The notes: generated by a model not told the origin, from the letters alone. Counted from the first letter of the stretch, positions 1-9,899 are shown. The stretch is DNA of 64,000 nt from CAJXSN01 sp947492235 (GCF_042492175.1 NZ_CP170453.1:2046001-2110000), one strand, 5' to 3'. Numbers and translations are program-made.

Positions 1-293
1 CCGTCGACCATGCTCAGGATGCGCTCCACCTCCGCGCCGAAATCGGCGTGGCCGGGCGTGTCGACGATGTTGATGCGCGTTGTTTCGCCATCATGCTCCC
101 ATTCCACGCTGGTGCACTTGGCGAGAATGGTGATGCCGCGTTCTTTCTCCAGATCGCCGGAATCCATCGCGCGTTCTTCCACGCGCTGGTTTTCGCGGAA
201 CGTGCCGGACTGGCGGAAAAGCTGGTCGACCAGCGTGGTTTTGCCGTGATCGACGTGGGCGATGATCGCCACGTTGCGAAGCGCTTGGGACAT
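1..293 (-). CDS. typA: Translational GTPase BipA/TypA, N-terminal fragment
   Basis: Ribosome-associated GTPase of the elongation-factor family, involved in ribosome assembly and stress adaptation. Only the first 97 codons lie in the window; the gene continues off the left edge. The start ATG is at 293. Visible motifs: G1 loop AHVDHGKTT (residues 12-20), G2 RGIT (52-55) and G3 DTPGH (78-82). The stretch ERGITILAK is typical of BipA rather than LepA or EF-G. It is divergent from the TonB-dependent receptor, with about 280 bp between the two starts. Family assignment is firm; the rest of the protein cannot be judged here. Confidence 0.93.
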   Translation of the reverse strand, partial: MSQALRNVAIIAHVDHGKTTLVDQLFRQSGTFRENQRVEERAMDSGDLEKERGITILAKCTSVEWEHDGETTRINIVDTPGHADFGAEVERILSMVD

Positions 294-420
294 GAAATTT
301 CTCGTTTGAAACGGGGTAGGGGGTGCGCAAGGTGCAGCGGGCCCCTTGGCAAGTCGCGCGCCCTTTAACCGAGGGGCGGGATTACCACAAGCTGCGTAGG
401 GGCGATCTGGGACGCTGCGA

Positions 421-468
421 CGCTGTGTGACAGCAAAGCAACACAGCGCAAACCGCATGATGGTGCGG
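421..468. promoter_or_regulatory. Two inverted repeats in the bipA/receptor intergenic region
   Basis: An 8-bp perfect inverted repeat, CGCTGTGT (421-428) and ACACAGCG (441-448), is followed by a second one, CCGCA N6 TGCGG (453-468). Both lie 110-155 bp upstream of the receptor start in the divergent promoter region (294-576), which otherwise holds no gene I can support. They could be operators or leader hairpins; no regulator is identified. Confidence 0.35.
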
Positions 469-576
469 TCTTGTGAGCGCTTGAGCGGCATGGATGCAAC
501 GCCTAAAGGCGAGCGCTACAGCGCCGAAGCTACGATAGATCGAGCGGATGGCGCATTGTACGGAGAGGAAATTTTG

Positions 577-3204
577 ATGAAATTCACGAAATCCGGCTTT
601 GCCGGAGCAGCACGCTTCGCATTGCTCGGCAGCGCCGCTGCCATCGCCTTCCCTGCCACCGCTCTGGCGCAGGATGCGGCACCCGCCGATGACGAACCCG
701 AAGTCGTCGACAGCAATGTTATCATCGTGACCGCTTCCAAGCGTGAACAGACGCTGCAGGAAACTCCGATTTCTGTTAGCGTGACATCCGGTGAGACGCT
801 GGAGCAGGCCCAGATCCGCGACGTTCTCGACCTGCAGACCGTTGCTCCGTCGCTGCGTGTCAGCCAGCTGCAGACATCGTCTGCTTCCACTTTCATCATT
901 CGCGGTTTCGGTAACGGCGACAACAACCTCGGGATCGAGCCTTCGGTCGGCGTCTTTATCGACGGCGTGTTCCGCTCGCGCTCTGCCGCGGCCCTGTCCG
1001 ATCTGCCCAACGTTCAGCGCATCGAAGTCCTGAACGGCCCGCAATCGACCCTGTTCGGTAAAAACGCTTCGGCCGGTGTGATTTCGGTTGTGACCCGCGA
1101 GCCGCAGTTCGATTTCGGCGGCAAGGTCGAAGCCAGCTACGGCAATTTCAACGCGATCATCCTGAAGGGCGATATTACCGGCCCGATCACGGACAGCGTC
1201 GCCTTCTCCATCGACGGCGGCATCAACAAGCGTGATGGCTATGCCGAGATCGTCAATCTTGGTGTCGACCAGAACGATCGTGACCGATGGAACGTTGGCG
1301 GCCAGCTCCTGTTCGACAATGGCGGCCCGCTGCGCATTCGTGCGAAGGGTGACTATTCCGAAATCGACGAAGTGTGCTGTCAGGTATCCACGCTGGTATC
1401 CGGTCCCGTGACCGGTGCCATCAACGCTGTCGGCGGCCAGCTTTCGACCGACTTCTTCGGTTACGATGCGTTCCTGAACTTTGTGCCGTCGAACCAGATC
1501 ACCAATTACGGCGGTTCGATCCAGGCCGATCTCGAGCTTGGTGCCTTGTCGTTCACCTCGATCACCGCCTATCGTGAACTGGATAACTTCTTCCTTTCGG
1601 ACATCGATTACAGCAGCGCCGACCTTGCGACTGAAACGCGCGACCAAAGCGTCCAGACCTTTACGCAGGAATTCCGGGTGGCGTCCGATTTCGACGGCCC
1701 GATCAACTTCCTGCTCGGCGGTTTCTTCTTCGACGAAAGCATCACGCAGGATAGCGAGATCGGCAACGGCACGCAGATTCGCGACGTGTTCGAACTTCTC
1801 GCCGGCGGCAACCCGGTCGATGTTCTCACCGGCGCGCCCAGCGTATTTAACGGTGTGGAAGCGGCTCTTGGCCTTCCTCAAGAAAGCATCTTCCGCCAGC
1901 CGCTTCTCACGGCCGAGCAGTTCTCGATGGATAACCAGGCTTGGTCGATCTTCGGTACGGTCGATTTCGAACCGATCGACGGCCTCGTCGTGACCGGCGG
2001 GTTCAACTACACCGACGACAAGAAGGATTTCGCTCTTGCCCAGCAGAGCTTCGATCCGCTTGCCAGTGTCAATCTGGTTGATGCGTTCATCGTCGGCGGC
2101 ATCGCCCAAGCGTTGCAAATTGCACCCAGCCAGGTGACACCGGCAGTCATCAGCGGCTTCGCCAGCAATCCCCAGACTGCACCGATTTTCGGCGCAATCG
2201 CCGGAGCAGCTGTGGATGGGAACCAGAACCCTCTGCTCGCTCTGCAGCCGTTCCAGTTCCAGCCGCCATTCCTGACGATCCCCAACGCCGTCGAGGATGG
2301 CCGGACTCGTGACGACAAGTTCACGTATCTGGCACGGATCGCTTACGAAGTGTCGCCGTCGATCAACATCTACGGCAGCTACGCCACCGGCTTCAAAGCG
2401 AGCTCGGTCAACCTTTCGCGCGATTCGCGTCCGCTCAATACGGACTTCGTTGCCGGTCCGCGCGGTTCGACCATTCTGGCACCGTCCTCGCCGATCCTCG
2501 ATGCTGGTCTGGCCCTGCCAAACCTCAGCAGCGGTTCGCGCTTTGCCGGTCCGGAAGAGGCGACTGTGTTCGAACTCGGCTTCAAGGGCCAGTGGGACGG
2601 ACTGAATGTCAATCTGGCATTCTTCGATCAGAGCATCGAAGGCTTCCAGAGCCTCGCCTTCACCGGCACCGGCTTTGCTCTGCGCAATGCGGGTAAGCAG
2701 TCGGTTCAGGGTTTCGAACTGGATAGCTCGATCAACCCCACCGACGGTCTAGTGCTGACCTTTGCCATGACCTACCTCGATCCCCTGTTCGACAGCTTCA
2801 CGGGTAGTGTTCTGGGCGACCTTACGGGCGTGAAGCCGGCAGGTATTCCGGAAATCGCGATTGCGACTTCGGCAACCTATACCCACGAGTTCGGTATGAG
2901 CGGCAACACGCTGACGACCCGTATCGATTACAACCACGAGAGCGAAACCAACATCAACAACGGCCTGCCGACGTTCAACGCTGCTCTGGGCAACACGCAG
3001 TTGTTCCGCCGCTCGGTGAACCTCGTCAATCTGTCGACGACGTTGGCACTGGACAATGGTCTGGAAGTCGGCCTGTGGGCCCGCAACCTGCTGAACGACC
3101 AGTTCATCACCACGGTGTTCGATGGTGTGGCGCAGGCCGGTACGGTCTCGGGCTACCCGAGCGCGCCGCGCACCTATGGCGGTCTGGTTCGTTTCCGCTT
3201 CTAA
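577..3204 (+). CDS. TonB-dependent outer-membrane receptor
   Basis: Outer-membrane active transporter of 875 aa powered by TonB-ExbBD. Start ATG 577 is chosen because GAGAGGA lies 8-15 bp upstream and the protein then opens with a signal peptide (residues 1-32, ending ALAQ). A TonB-box-like IIVTASKR (about 49-56) precedes the plug domain (about 60-170), which has the usual IRGFG and VFIDGVFRSR stretches; a beta-barrel runs to the C-terminal aromatic residue (RFRF). Longer in-frame starts back to 427 would put the signal peptide internally. The substrate is unknown: many sphingomonad receptors of this type import oligosaccharides, sterols or siderophores. A strong terminator follows. Confidence 0.93.
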   Translation: MKFTKSGFAGAARFALLGSAAAIAFPATALAQDAAPADDEPEVVDSNVIIVTASKREQTLQETPISVSVTSGETLEQAQIRDVLDLQTVAPSLRVSQLQTSSASTFIIRGFGNGDNNLGIEPSVGVFIDGVFRSRSAAALSDLPNVQRIEVLNGPQSTLFGKNASAGVISVVTREPQFDFGGKVEASYGNFNAIILKGDITGPITDSVAFSIDGGINKRDGYAEIVNLGVDQNDRDRWNVGGQLLFDNGGPLRIRAKGDYSEIDEVCCQVSTLVSGPVTGAINAVGGQLSTDFFGYDAFLNFVPSNQITNYGGSIQADLELGALSFTSITAYRELDNFFLSDIDYSSADLATETRDQSVQTFTQEFRVASDFDGPINFLLGGFFFDESITQDSEIGNGTQIRDVFELLAGGNPVDVLTGAPSVFNGVEAALGLPQESIFRQPLLTAEQFSMDNQAWSIFGTVDFEPIDGLVVTGGFNYTDDKKDFALAQQSFDPLASVNLVDAFIVGGIAQALQIAPSQVTPAVISGFASNPQTAPIFGAIAGAAVDGNQNPLLALQPFQFQPPFLTIPNAVEDGRTRDDKFTYLARIAYEVSPSINIYGSYATGFKASSVNLSRDSRPLNTDFVAGPRGSTILAPSSPILDAGLALPNLSSGSRFAGPEEATVFELGFKGQWDGLNVNLAFFDQSIEGFQSLAFTGTGFALRNAGKQSVQGFELDSSINPTDGLVLTFAMTYLDPLFDSFTGSVLGDLTGVKPAGIPEIAIATSATYTHEFGMSGNTLTTRIDYNHESETNINNGLPTFNAALGNTQLFRRSVNLVNLSTTLALDNGLEVGLWARNLLNDQFITTVFDGVAQAGTVSGYPSAPRTYGGLVRFRF

Positions 3205-3235
3205 CAGGCTTGCTCTCACGAGCTTGGACGGGGAA

Positions 3236-3261
3236 GGGGGGCTTCGGCTCCCCTTTTCTTT
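3236..3261 (+). terminator. Rho-independent terminator after the receptor gene
   Basis: Stem GGGGGGC/GCTCCCC with a TTCG tetraloop (3236-3253), followed by TTTTCTTT. It lies 32 bp past the receptor stop. Confidence 0.85.
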
Positions 3262-3311
3262 GGCCTTTTTCGTTTCAGGGCGGGGCGTTTAGGATCCTGA
3301 CAGGGGGCGGT

Positions 3312-3866
3312 ATGCAGAAGGCCGGATCAGGGACAGTCGTTTCGCTGGCCACAAGCTCGGCCCACGGCTTCTCGAAAGCGACGACCGACCGCCTGATGCT
3401 GCTCGAAGGGCTCGGGGTCGAGGGTGATGCCCATTGCGGCGTGACGGTCAAACACCGCTCGCGCGTCGCCGCCGACCCGTCACAGCCCAATCTCAGGCAG
3501 GTGCATCTGATCGCTCAGGAACTGCTTGCCGAGCTGGCGGGCAAGGGCTTCGATGTGCCGCCCGGAGGACTGGGCGAAAATATCCTCACCAGCGGGATCG
3601 ACTTGCTCGCCTTGCCGCGTGATACGGTTCTGCATCTGGGGCCTGAGGCGCAGGTGCAGATCACAGGCCTGCGCAACCCGTGCGCCCAGATAGAGAGCTA
3701 TCGCAGCGGACTGCTGCAAGAGGTCGTATCAAAGAGCGATCAGGGCTCAATCATCCGCCGTGCGGGAATCATGGGCGTGGTTCTGGCAGGCGGTGAGGTT
3801 CGCACAGGTGATGCTGTGGGTGTTTACCATCCACCAGCGCCGCATGTGCCGCTGGACAGGGTCTAG
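3312..3866 (+). CDS. MOSC domain-containing protein
   Basis: 184-aa protein of the MOSC (molybdenum cofactor sulfurase C-terminal) family, which binds sulfur or molybdenum cofactor, often to detoxify or carry Moco-sulfur. The conserved cysteine lies in GLRNPCAQIE (Cys124), and the N-terminal half has the family's GDAHCG segment (about 39-43) and the GGLGEN turn. Start ATG 3312 follows GGGGGCGG; upstream in-frame codons run back into the receptor gene. It lies between the receptor terminator and the convergent permease gene (stop 5 bp away). The specific substrate is unknown. Confidence 0.85.
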   Translation: MQKAGSGTVVSLATSSAHGFSKATTDRLMLLEGLGVEGDAHCGVTVKHRSRVAADPSQPNLRQVHLIAQELLAELAGKGFDVPPGGLGENILTSGIDLLALPRDTVLHLGPEAQVQITGLRNPCAQIESYRSGLLQEVVSKSDQGSIIRRAGIMGVVLAGGEVRTGDAVGVYHPPAPHVPLDRV

Positions 3867-3870
3867 GCCC

Positions 3871-6404
3871 CTAGAGCGACCTGAGCGCCTGTGCCGGTTT
3901 TGCCTTGAGTAGCGGCAGCGAGCCGAGGAGCGCGAAGCCCACCACCAGCGCCAGCCCTGCGCCCAGCACGGCGAGGACCACGCCCCAATCGGGCAGCCAG
4001 TCGAACTCGAACAGCTGCGTCACCACCAGCCACGCCAGTCCGCTGCCGATCGCTAGTGCGACGACCGCCAGCACCAACGCCAGCAGCGCGTATTCGAGGA
4101 ACTGCATCAGCAGCACCTGCCTGCGGCTCGCGCCCAGAACGCGCAGCACCACCGTGTCGTAAGTCCGCGCAGCGCGGGCCGCAGCGATTGCGCCGAGCAG
4201 CACCGCAAGGCCCGCCAATACGGCGACAGACGCCGCGGCCAGCGTCGCGAGGCCCACTTGCCCCAATATCTCGCGCGCCTGCACTAGAACCTGCCCGACC
4301 TCGATTACCGAGCTGGAGGGGAAGCGCTGGACCAGCGCGCGCAGCAGTGGGCCGGTGTCGTCCACATTGGGCAATTCGATCGTCGCGGCGAGATTGTGCG
4401 GGGCGTCTTCCAGCGCATTCGGGCTGAACACGAAGACGTAATTGAAGCCCATGCTTTCCCAGTCGATCCGCCGCAGATTGGCGACCCGCGCGGTGCGCTC
4501 CACGCCCAGCAGAGCAATGGTGATCGTGTCCCCGATCTGCATGTCGATGGAGGCGGCGAATTCCTCGTCCACGCTGACCAGCGGCTCGCCCGTCCATTCA
4601 GGGCCCCACCATTGGCCTTCGGTAATGGTGTTGCCCGGCGGGATTTCCGCCGCGTAGGTCAGTCCGCGTTCGCCGCGCAGAGCCCAAGCGCCGTCGGGGA
4701 TTTCTTCCAGATCGGCAACGCGGGTCTGGTTGTCCTCCGGCCCGTAGGCGGTCACCGAGCCGCGCAGGGCGGGGACGGTGCGGATCATCGCGTCGCTGTC
4801 TTCGGCCTGCACCAGCGTGCGGAAATCGTCGGCCTGATCGCGCGGGATGTCGAGCACGAAATAGTCGGGCGCTTCGGCCGGAACGCGGCTCTGGATGTTG
4901 CCGTCGATGGCGCTCTGGATTGCGGCCAGCAGGACAAACGCGCTGAGGCCGAAGCCGAGCGCCGTCACCAGTGCCCCGGTCGCCGCGCCGGGGCGGTGCA
5001 GATTGGCCAGCGCATTGCGCAGCAGCGGATTGGAGGGACGTGGGGCCTTGCGCGCGAGCCAGCGGATGCCGAGGCCCAGAGCCGCCAGCAGCACCAGCAT
5101 TCCGGCTGCTCCGGCGAGGAACCCGCCCGCAAGCAGGGGCTGCCGCGATGTCAGCAAAGCGAGGGCGACAATCGCCACCAGCCCGCCGCCGACCCACGCA
5201 ATCGCTACCCCGTCCTTGGCCAGCGGAGCCACACGCGCCCGCATCAGCGCCATGGCGGGAAACCGGCGCGCGCGCAGAAGCGGGGTCGCAGCAAAGACCA
5301 GTGCGACCAGCAGGCCGTAGGCACTGGCCAGAATGAGCGCGCCCGGTTCCAATACAAATCCGGTGTTCACGGGCAGCAACCCGTCCAGCGCGACCGCCAG
5401 CAGCGGTGTTACTGCGAGACCTGCTGCAAGGCCCGCTACACTGCCCACCAGCGCGGCCAGAGCAATCTGCAAGCCATAGATGCGGGTAATGTCCCGGCTC
5501 GTCGCGCCGAGCACTTTCAGGGTCGCGATGCTGGATCGCCGCGCCTCCAGATAGGACGACACCCCGCCGCCGATCCCGATCCCGGCAATCACCAGCGCGG
5601 CCAATCCGACCAATGTCAGAAACTCGCCCATCCGCCCGACAAACCGGTCTGCGCCGGGGCTCGCCCGGTCACGGTCGCGGAAATCGAACCCGGCGAGCGG
5701 GAATTGTTCGGTCAGCGCTTCTTCCACCGCCTCCGGGTCTTGCTCCCCGTCAAAGGCGATGCGGGTCTTGCTCTGATACATCGCACCCGGTTGCAGCAGG
5801 CCCGCCTCGGCCGGCACATTCTCGGCAACGATGATGGTGGGGCCAAGCTGGAATCCTTCGCTCAATTTGTCGGGCTCGTTGTCGATCACGCCGCCGACGG
5901 TCAGCGTTGCGGTGCCCACAGTGAAAGCGTCACCCACACCGATATCCAGCCGATCCAGCGCCCCCTGACCCAGCCATGCCTCTCCCGGTGGCGGAGCGCC
6001 GACGGAGCGCCCGTCGCCCAGCGTAAGCTCGCCATAGAGCGGGTAAGCCTCGTCGACAGCTTTCAGGCCCACCGGTGCGGTATTCTCGCCATTGCGGGCG
6101 ACAACCTGCAGCCGTGTGCCGCTCGAAAGCCTGCCATAGGCCTCCAGCGCCGCCATCTCCTCCTCGCTCGGGGAGCGCTGCCAGATCTCGACTTCCAGAT
6201 CACCGCCCAGCAGGGTCTGTCCGCGATCGGCCAGCTCGCCCTCGATCGCGCCGGTCAGCGTGCCGATGGCGGCCAGCGCTCCGGTGCCGAGAAACAGGCA
6301 GACCAGCAGCAGACGCAGGCCCTTGAAACGCAGGTTCAGCTCGCGCCGGGCCAGCTTCCATGCCGTGCCCCATGAGAGACCGTCGGTGGCAGCAGCTGCG
6401 CTCA

Positions 6405-6405
<1 letters not shown>
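3871..6405 (-). CDS. ABC transporter permease, FtsX/MacB-like family
   Basis: 844-aa inner-membrane protein resembling YbbP: an N-terminal transmembrane helix (about 33-57), a large extracytoplasmic domain, a first FtsX block of helices around 260-445, a second extracytoplasmic domain and a terminal block of helices ending LLKAKPAQALRSL. Its ATG (6403-6405) overlaps the last base of the ATPase stop codon, so the two are translationally coupled. With the divergent esterase next door this mirrors the ybbA-ybbP-tesA arrangement of Escherichia coli. It probably moves lipid or lipoprotein cargo, but the substrate of this family is not firmly known. Confidence 0.88.
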
Positions 6406-7142
<737 letters not shown>

Positions 7143-7168
7143 GGCGTGGCAGTGCCATAGGAGCCTGT

Positions 7169-7909
7169 ATGGAACAACCTGTCCGAGATACCACCATGTC
7201 GAGCCTTCTTCGTCGTTCGTCGATTATTGTTGCAATGGCCGCCTGTCTGGGCCTCGGCGCCTGCGATGCGCAGGCACCTGTGCCGCCAACAGAGGAGCAG
7301 ACACAGGATAATGCCGCAGCAGAGCCTGCGGTTCCCGTATCCGGTCAGCAGCGCGATATTCTCGCCTTCGGAGACAGCTTGTTCGCAGGCTATAATGTGC
7401 CCAAGGATGACAGCTATCCGGCCAAGCTGGAGGTCGCGTTGCGCGAGGCCGGGGTCAATGCGCGGGTGATCAATGCCGGGGTCTCCGGCGATACCAGCGC
7501 GGCGGGGCGTCAACGCTTTGAGTTTACGCTGAACGCGCAGGAAGAGACGCCCGATCTGCTGGTGCTGGAACTGGGCGGCAACGATCTGCTGCGCGGGCTG
7601 GACCCGGCGGAAACGCGCGCCAATCTGGCGGCGATGATCGAGACGGCGCAGGCGCGCGGAATCGACGTGCTGCTGATGGGGATGCAGGCCCCGCCCAATG
7701 TCGGGCCGGAGTTTCTGGCCGAGTTCAACGGCCTCTACAGCTCGCTGGCCCAGGAATACGGGGTCAAGCTGGTGGAGAACTGGATCGCCGAAGTGGCGAT
7801 GCAGCCCGAGCTTATCCAGTCCGACCGTATTCACCCGACGGTGGAGGGGATCGAGTTGCTGGTGAAGGGCACAGTGGACGATGTTGCGGCGGCTTTGCCA
7901 GCGGAGTGA
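7169..7909 (+). CDS. TesA-like SGNH-family arylesterase/lysophospholipase, predicted lipoprotein
   Basis: 246-aa SGNH hydrolase. Block I GDSL gives the nucleophile Ser70, block III is GGND (136-139), and the C-terminal SDRIHP supplies Asp219 and His222. The N-terminus is a lipoprotein signal peptide with lipobox GLGAC (Cys32), so the enzyme is probably membrane-anchored, unlike the soluble periplasmic TesA of E. coli. ATG 7169 has AGGAG 5 bp upstream; ATG 7196 is an alternative that still keeps the signal peptide. It is divergent from the YbbA/YbbP-like ABC pair, a conserved association that suggests handling of acyl or lipid molecules. Confidence 0.9.
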   Translation: MEQPVRDTTMSSLLRRSSIIVAMAACLGLGACDAQAPVPPTEEQTQDNAAAEPAVPVSGQQRDILAFGDSLFAGYNVPKDDSYPAKLEVALREAGVNARVINAGVSGDTSAAGRQRFEFTLNAQEETPDLLVLELGGNDLLRGLDPAETRANLAAMIETAQARGIDVLLMGMQAPPNVGPEFLAEFNGLYSSLAQEYGVKLVENWIAEVAMQPELIQSDRIHPTVEGIELLVKGTVDDVAAALPAE

Positions 7910-7915
7910 GAATTG

Positions 7916-8050
7916 AGGGCTCCGAAGCCCACCCCGCTGCGACTAGGCAGCAAGCTGCCAAGTCTCGCTGCCCCTCCCGCATGCGGGAGGGGAGGTGCAG
8001 GTTGGCGAACGAAGAGAGCCTAGCGAACCGGGGTGGGCTTCCGCAGCCCT
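7916..8050. repeat. Palindromic intergenic element with terminal inverted repeats (family 1, copy A)
   Basis: About 135 bp filling the gap between the convergent esterase and recF genes. A perfect 12-bp inverted repeat, AAGCCCACCCCG at 7925-7936 and its complement at 8029-8040, brackets two inner hairpins: GGCAGCAAGCTGCC (7947-7960) and CCCCTCCCGC/GCGGGAGGGG (7971-7992). The outer arms can be extended imperfectly to about 21 bp. The left half is closely related to 44735-44800 read on the other strand, so this is a dispersed repeat. It may also act as a two-way terminator. Confidence 0.8.
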
Positions 8051-9134
8051 AAACCCGCTCCAGCACCCCGTCAGAAACCCGCCACACCGCCGCCTCGGCG
8101 CGAATGGCATCGAAGGGTTCGGCCTCCGTCGCGGTCAGCCACGCTTGCGCCCCGCCGCTGCGCAGGCGGTCGAACAAGGCTTCTCGCCGCACGGGGTCGA
8201 GATGCGCGGCCACTTCGTCCAGCAGCAGCACACCGGCGCGTCCGCGCGCGGCGAGCTCGGCATGCGCGAGGATGATGGCGATCAGCATCGCCTTCTGCTC
8301 ACCGGTGGAGCACAGGGCGGCGGGCTGGTCCTTGGCCGCCATGCTGACCAGCAATTCGTCGCGGTGCGGGCCTGTGAGCGTGCGCCCGGCGCGGCGCTCG
8401 CGCATCCGGCCCTCGCGCAGGGCCTCAGCCAAGGCCTCGCGTTCAAGCGGTCCGCCCGCCTGAAGGGCCAGCAGAGGCTTCGCAAAGGGCGCATCTGGCG
8501 TCATCGCGAGCGCCTCGCCGACCATGCCCACCAGACGCGCGCGGCCCTGCGCCAGCGCCGCGCCTTGTTCGGCCAGTTGCACTTCGATCCCGTCGAGCCA
8601 CGCGGCCTCCGGCTCGCGTTCGTCCGACAGCAGGCGGTTGCGCTCTCTCAGCGCTGCTTCGTAACGGCTGGCGGCGCGGGCATGGGCAGGATCGAGCGCA
8701 GTGGCCAGCCGGTCCATAAAACGCCGCCGCTCGCCGGCACTGGCGGTGAACAGCCCGTCCATCGCCGGGGTCAGCCATGATAGGGCGAGCCATTCCCCCA
8801 GTCCGATCGCGCTGGCTTCTGCTCCGTTGATCCGCACGCGCCGCCTGCCGGGGCGCTCCGGCGCGGTCGCGGTGCCTAGTTGCACCGGCTCCCCGCCATC
8901 GGCCGGGTTCAGTGTGGCAGAGATCGCAAAACCGCCCGAACCGCCGCTGCGCGCGACATCGGTCAGCGGAGCGCGCCGCAAACCGCGGCCAGGGGCGAGG
9001 AAGGACAGCGCCTCCAATATATTGGTCTTGCCCGCGCCGTTTTCGCCCACCAGCAGGTTGAACCGCGCGGTCTCTTCCAAGGCCGAGGCGCGGTGATTGC
9101 GGAAATCGGAAAGGGCGATGCGGGCGATTGTCAT
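8049..9134 (-). CDS. recF: DNA replication and repair protein RecF
   Basis: 361-aa SMC-like ATPase that binds gapped DNA and helps load RecA through RecOR. P-loop GENGAGKT is at residues 30-37, the ABC-type signature region contains TGPHRDEL, and a Walker B-like LLLDEVAAHLD follows near the C-terminus. The N-terminal RIALSDFRNH is diagnostic of RecF. The length is typical for the family. It stands alone rather than in a dnaA-dnaN-recF-gyrB cluster, as is common in alphaproteobacteria. Its 3' end touches the palindromic element shared with the convergent esterase gene. Confidence 0.95.
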   Translation of the reverse strand: MTIARIALSDFRNHRASALEETARFNLLVGENGAGKTNILEALSFLAPGRGLRRAPLTDVARSGGSGGFAISATLNPADGGEPVQLGTATAPERPGRRRVRINGAEASAIGLGEWLALSWLTPAMDGLFTASAGERRRFMDRLATALDPAHARAASRYEAALRERNRLLSDEREPEAAWLDGIEVQLAEQGAALAQGRARLVGMVGEALAMTPDAPFAKPLLALQAGGPLEREALAEALREGRMRERRAGRTLTGPHRDELLVSMAAKDQPAALCSTGEQKAMLIAIILAHAELAARGRAGVLLLDEVAAHLDPVRREALFDRLRSGGAQAWLTATEAEPFDAIRAEAAVWRVSDGVLERV

Positions 9135-9205
9135 GGGCGCAGCCGCTCCTAACGCGCCCCCATTTCAAGCGCCATCGAAACAGGCAGAAAAGCTGAAACC
9201 GAATG

Positions 9206-9249
9206 TTGGGGAAATTTCCCAATCCATGGGATTTCTGAACATTCGTTCA
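9206..9249. promoter_or_regulatory. Inverted repeats upstream of the sigma-54-type promoter
   Basis: TTGGG N7 CCCAA (9206-9222) and a perfect TGAAC ATTC GTTCA (9236-9249) lie roughly 75-115 bp upstream of the predicted transcription start. That is the usual distance for an enhancer-binding protein such as PspF. The second palindrome would also suit a TetR-type regulator. Which protein binds is inference. Confidence 0.4.
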
Positions 9250-9296
9250 TATTGGTATTAAGTCGAAAACGGGAGAATTCTGCCGTTTTTCAAAAC

Positions 9297-9312
9297 TGGC
9301 ACAGCTGATGCA
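9297..9312 (+). promoter_or_regulatory. Predicted sigma-54 (RpoN) -24/-12 promoter
   Basis: TGGCACAGCTGATGCA keeps the invariant GG (9298-9299) and GC (9310-9311) exactly 10 bp apart and, read from the preceding C, departs from the YTGGCACGrNNNTTGCW consensus at only two positions. Expected start near 9323, about 47 bp before the first micropeptide start. Psp genes are sigma-54 dependent in enterobacteria, which fits the downstream pspC-like gene. Confidence 0.7.
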
Positions 9313-9369
9313 AAGGTATGGGCAACCCGGCGGGATGGTCCTGACGGGAACCACAGAAAGGAAAATTCA

Positions 9370-9480
9370 ATGTCTGTCTTCGCTTCCAACCGCTTCGCCG
9401 CCGCCGTTTTCTCGGTCGCCGTTTCCGCAGTTGTCTTCGCCGCCGCTATCGTTCCCGGCAGCCCTGCAATGTTCGTCTGA
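9370..9480 (+). CDS. Membrane micropeptide, 36 aa (first of a tandem pair)
   Basis: 36-aa peptide beginning MSVFASNRF, with one predicted transmembrane helix (about residues 9-23) followed by a short tail containing IVPGSP. ATG 9370 is preceded by AAGGAAAA. It aligns without gaps to the next micropeptide over 29 residues, with about 10 identities and mostly conservative changes, and both share a P-(G/A)-S-P motif after the helix. The predicted sigma-54 promoter lies upstream and a PspC gene downstream. No known family is recognised; a small envelope-stress partner of PspC is an inference. Confidence 0.6.
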   Translation: MSVFASNRFAAAVFSVAVSAVVFAAAIVPGSPAMFV

Positions 9481-9525
9481 TCCCCAGACGATCAATTCCA
9501 ACCAACCCGAACAGGAGAATTACCA

Positions 9526-9663
9526 ATGAACCGCCTTTCCAACTGGAGCTCCCAGCTTTTCGCAGGACTTGGCTCCCTCGCAGTGACCGGTGCCCTGATG
9601 GCCTACGCCATTATCCCCGCGTCCCCCTCGCTCGCCAACTCCATCGCACCGGTGATCGCATGA
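9526..9663 (+). CDS. Membrane micropeptide, 45 aa (second of a tandem pair)
   Basis: 45-aa peptide beginning MNRLSNWSSQ, with a transmembrane helix (about 11-30), an IIPASP motif matching the first micropeptide and a hydrophobic tail. ACAGGAG lies 8-14 bp upstream of ATG 9526. Its stop codon overlaps the start of the PspC gene by 4 bp (ATGA), strong evidence that it is a translated gene in one operon with pspC. The two micropeptides look like a tandem duplication. Function unknown. Confidence 0.72.
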   Translation: MNRLSNWSSQLFAGLGSLAVTGALMAYAIIPASPSLANSIAPVIA

Positions 9664-9899
9664 GCAAGATCGAACGCAAGAACAATGTCGATGGTCCGGT
9701 GATCGGTTCGGACCACGGTCTGGGCAAGAGCTTCCGCCTCGACAAGCGCGATGCCAAACTGGCTGGTGTATGCGGCGGGATTGCCAACTACTTCGATGTC
9801 GACGCCTTCTGGGTCCGTCTCGGCTTCGCAGCAGGCACCATCATCGGCTTCGGATCGCTGATCCTGGTCTACATCGCGATTGCACTGATCGCAGATTGA
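9660..9899 (+). CDS. PspC domain-containing protein
   Basis: 79-aa small inner-membrane protein with a charged N-terminal tail (1-30) and a PspC domain: KLAGVCGGIANYFDVDAFWVR (starting about residue 33), then a transmembrane helix of about 24 residues to the C-terminus. PspC is the membrane sensor of the phage-shock envelope-stress response and normally works with PspA and PspB; neither is encoded here. It overlaps the second micropeptide by 4 bp, sits in a unit with a predicted sigma-54 promoter, and is followed by a terminator at 9965-9992. Confidence 0.88.
   Translation: MSKIERKNNVDGPVIGSDHGLGKSFRLDKRDAKLAGVCGGIANYFDVDAFWVRLGFAAGTIIGFGSLILVYIAIALIAD

Noticed and set aside
382..2118. 578-aa open frame antisense to the TonB-dependent receptor
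   Set aside because: High-GC coding sequence commonly leaves an open antisense frame; no signal peptide, motif or ribosome site, and the sense strand is clearly a receptor.
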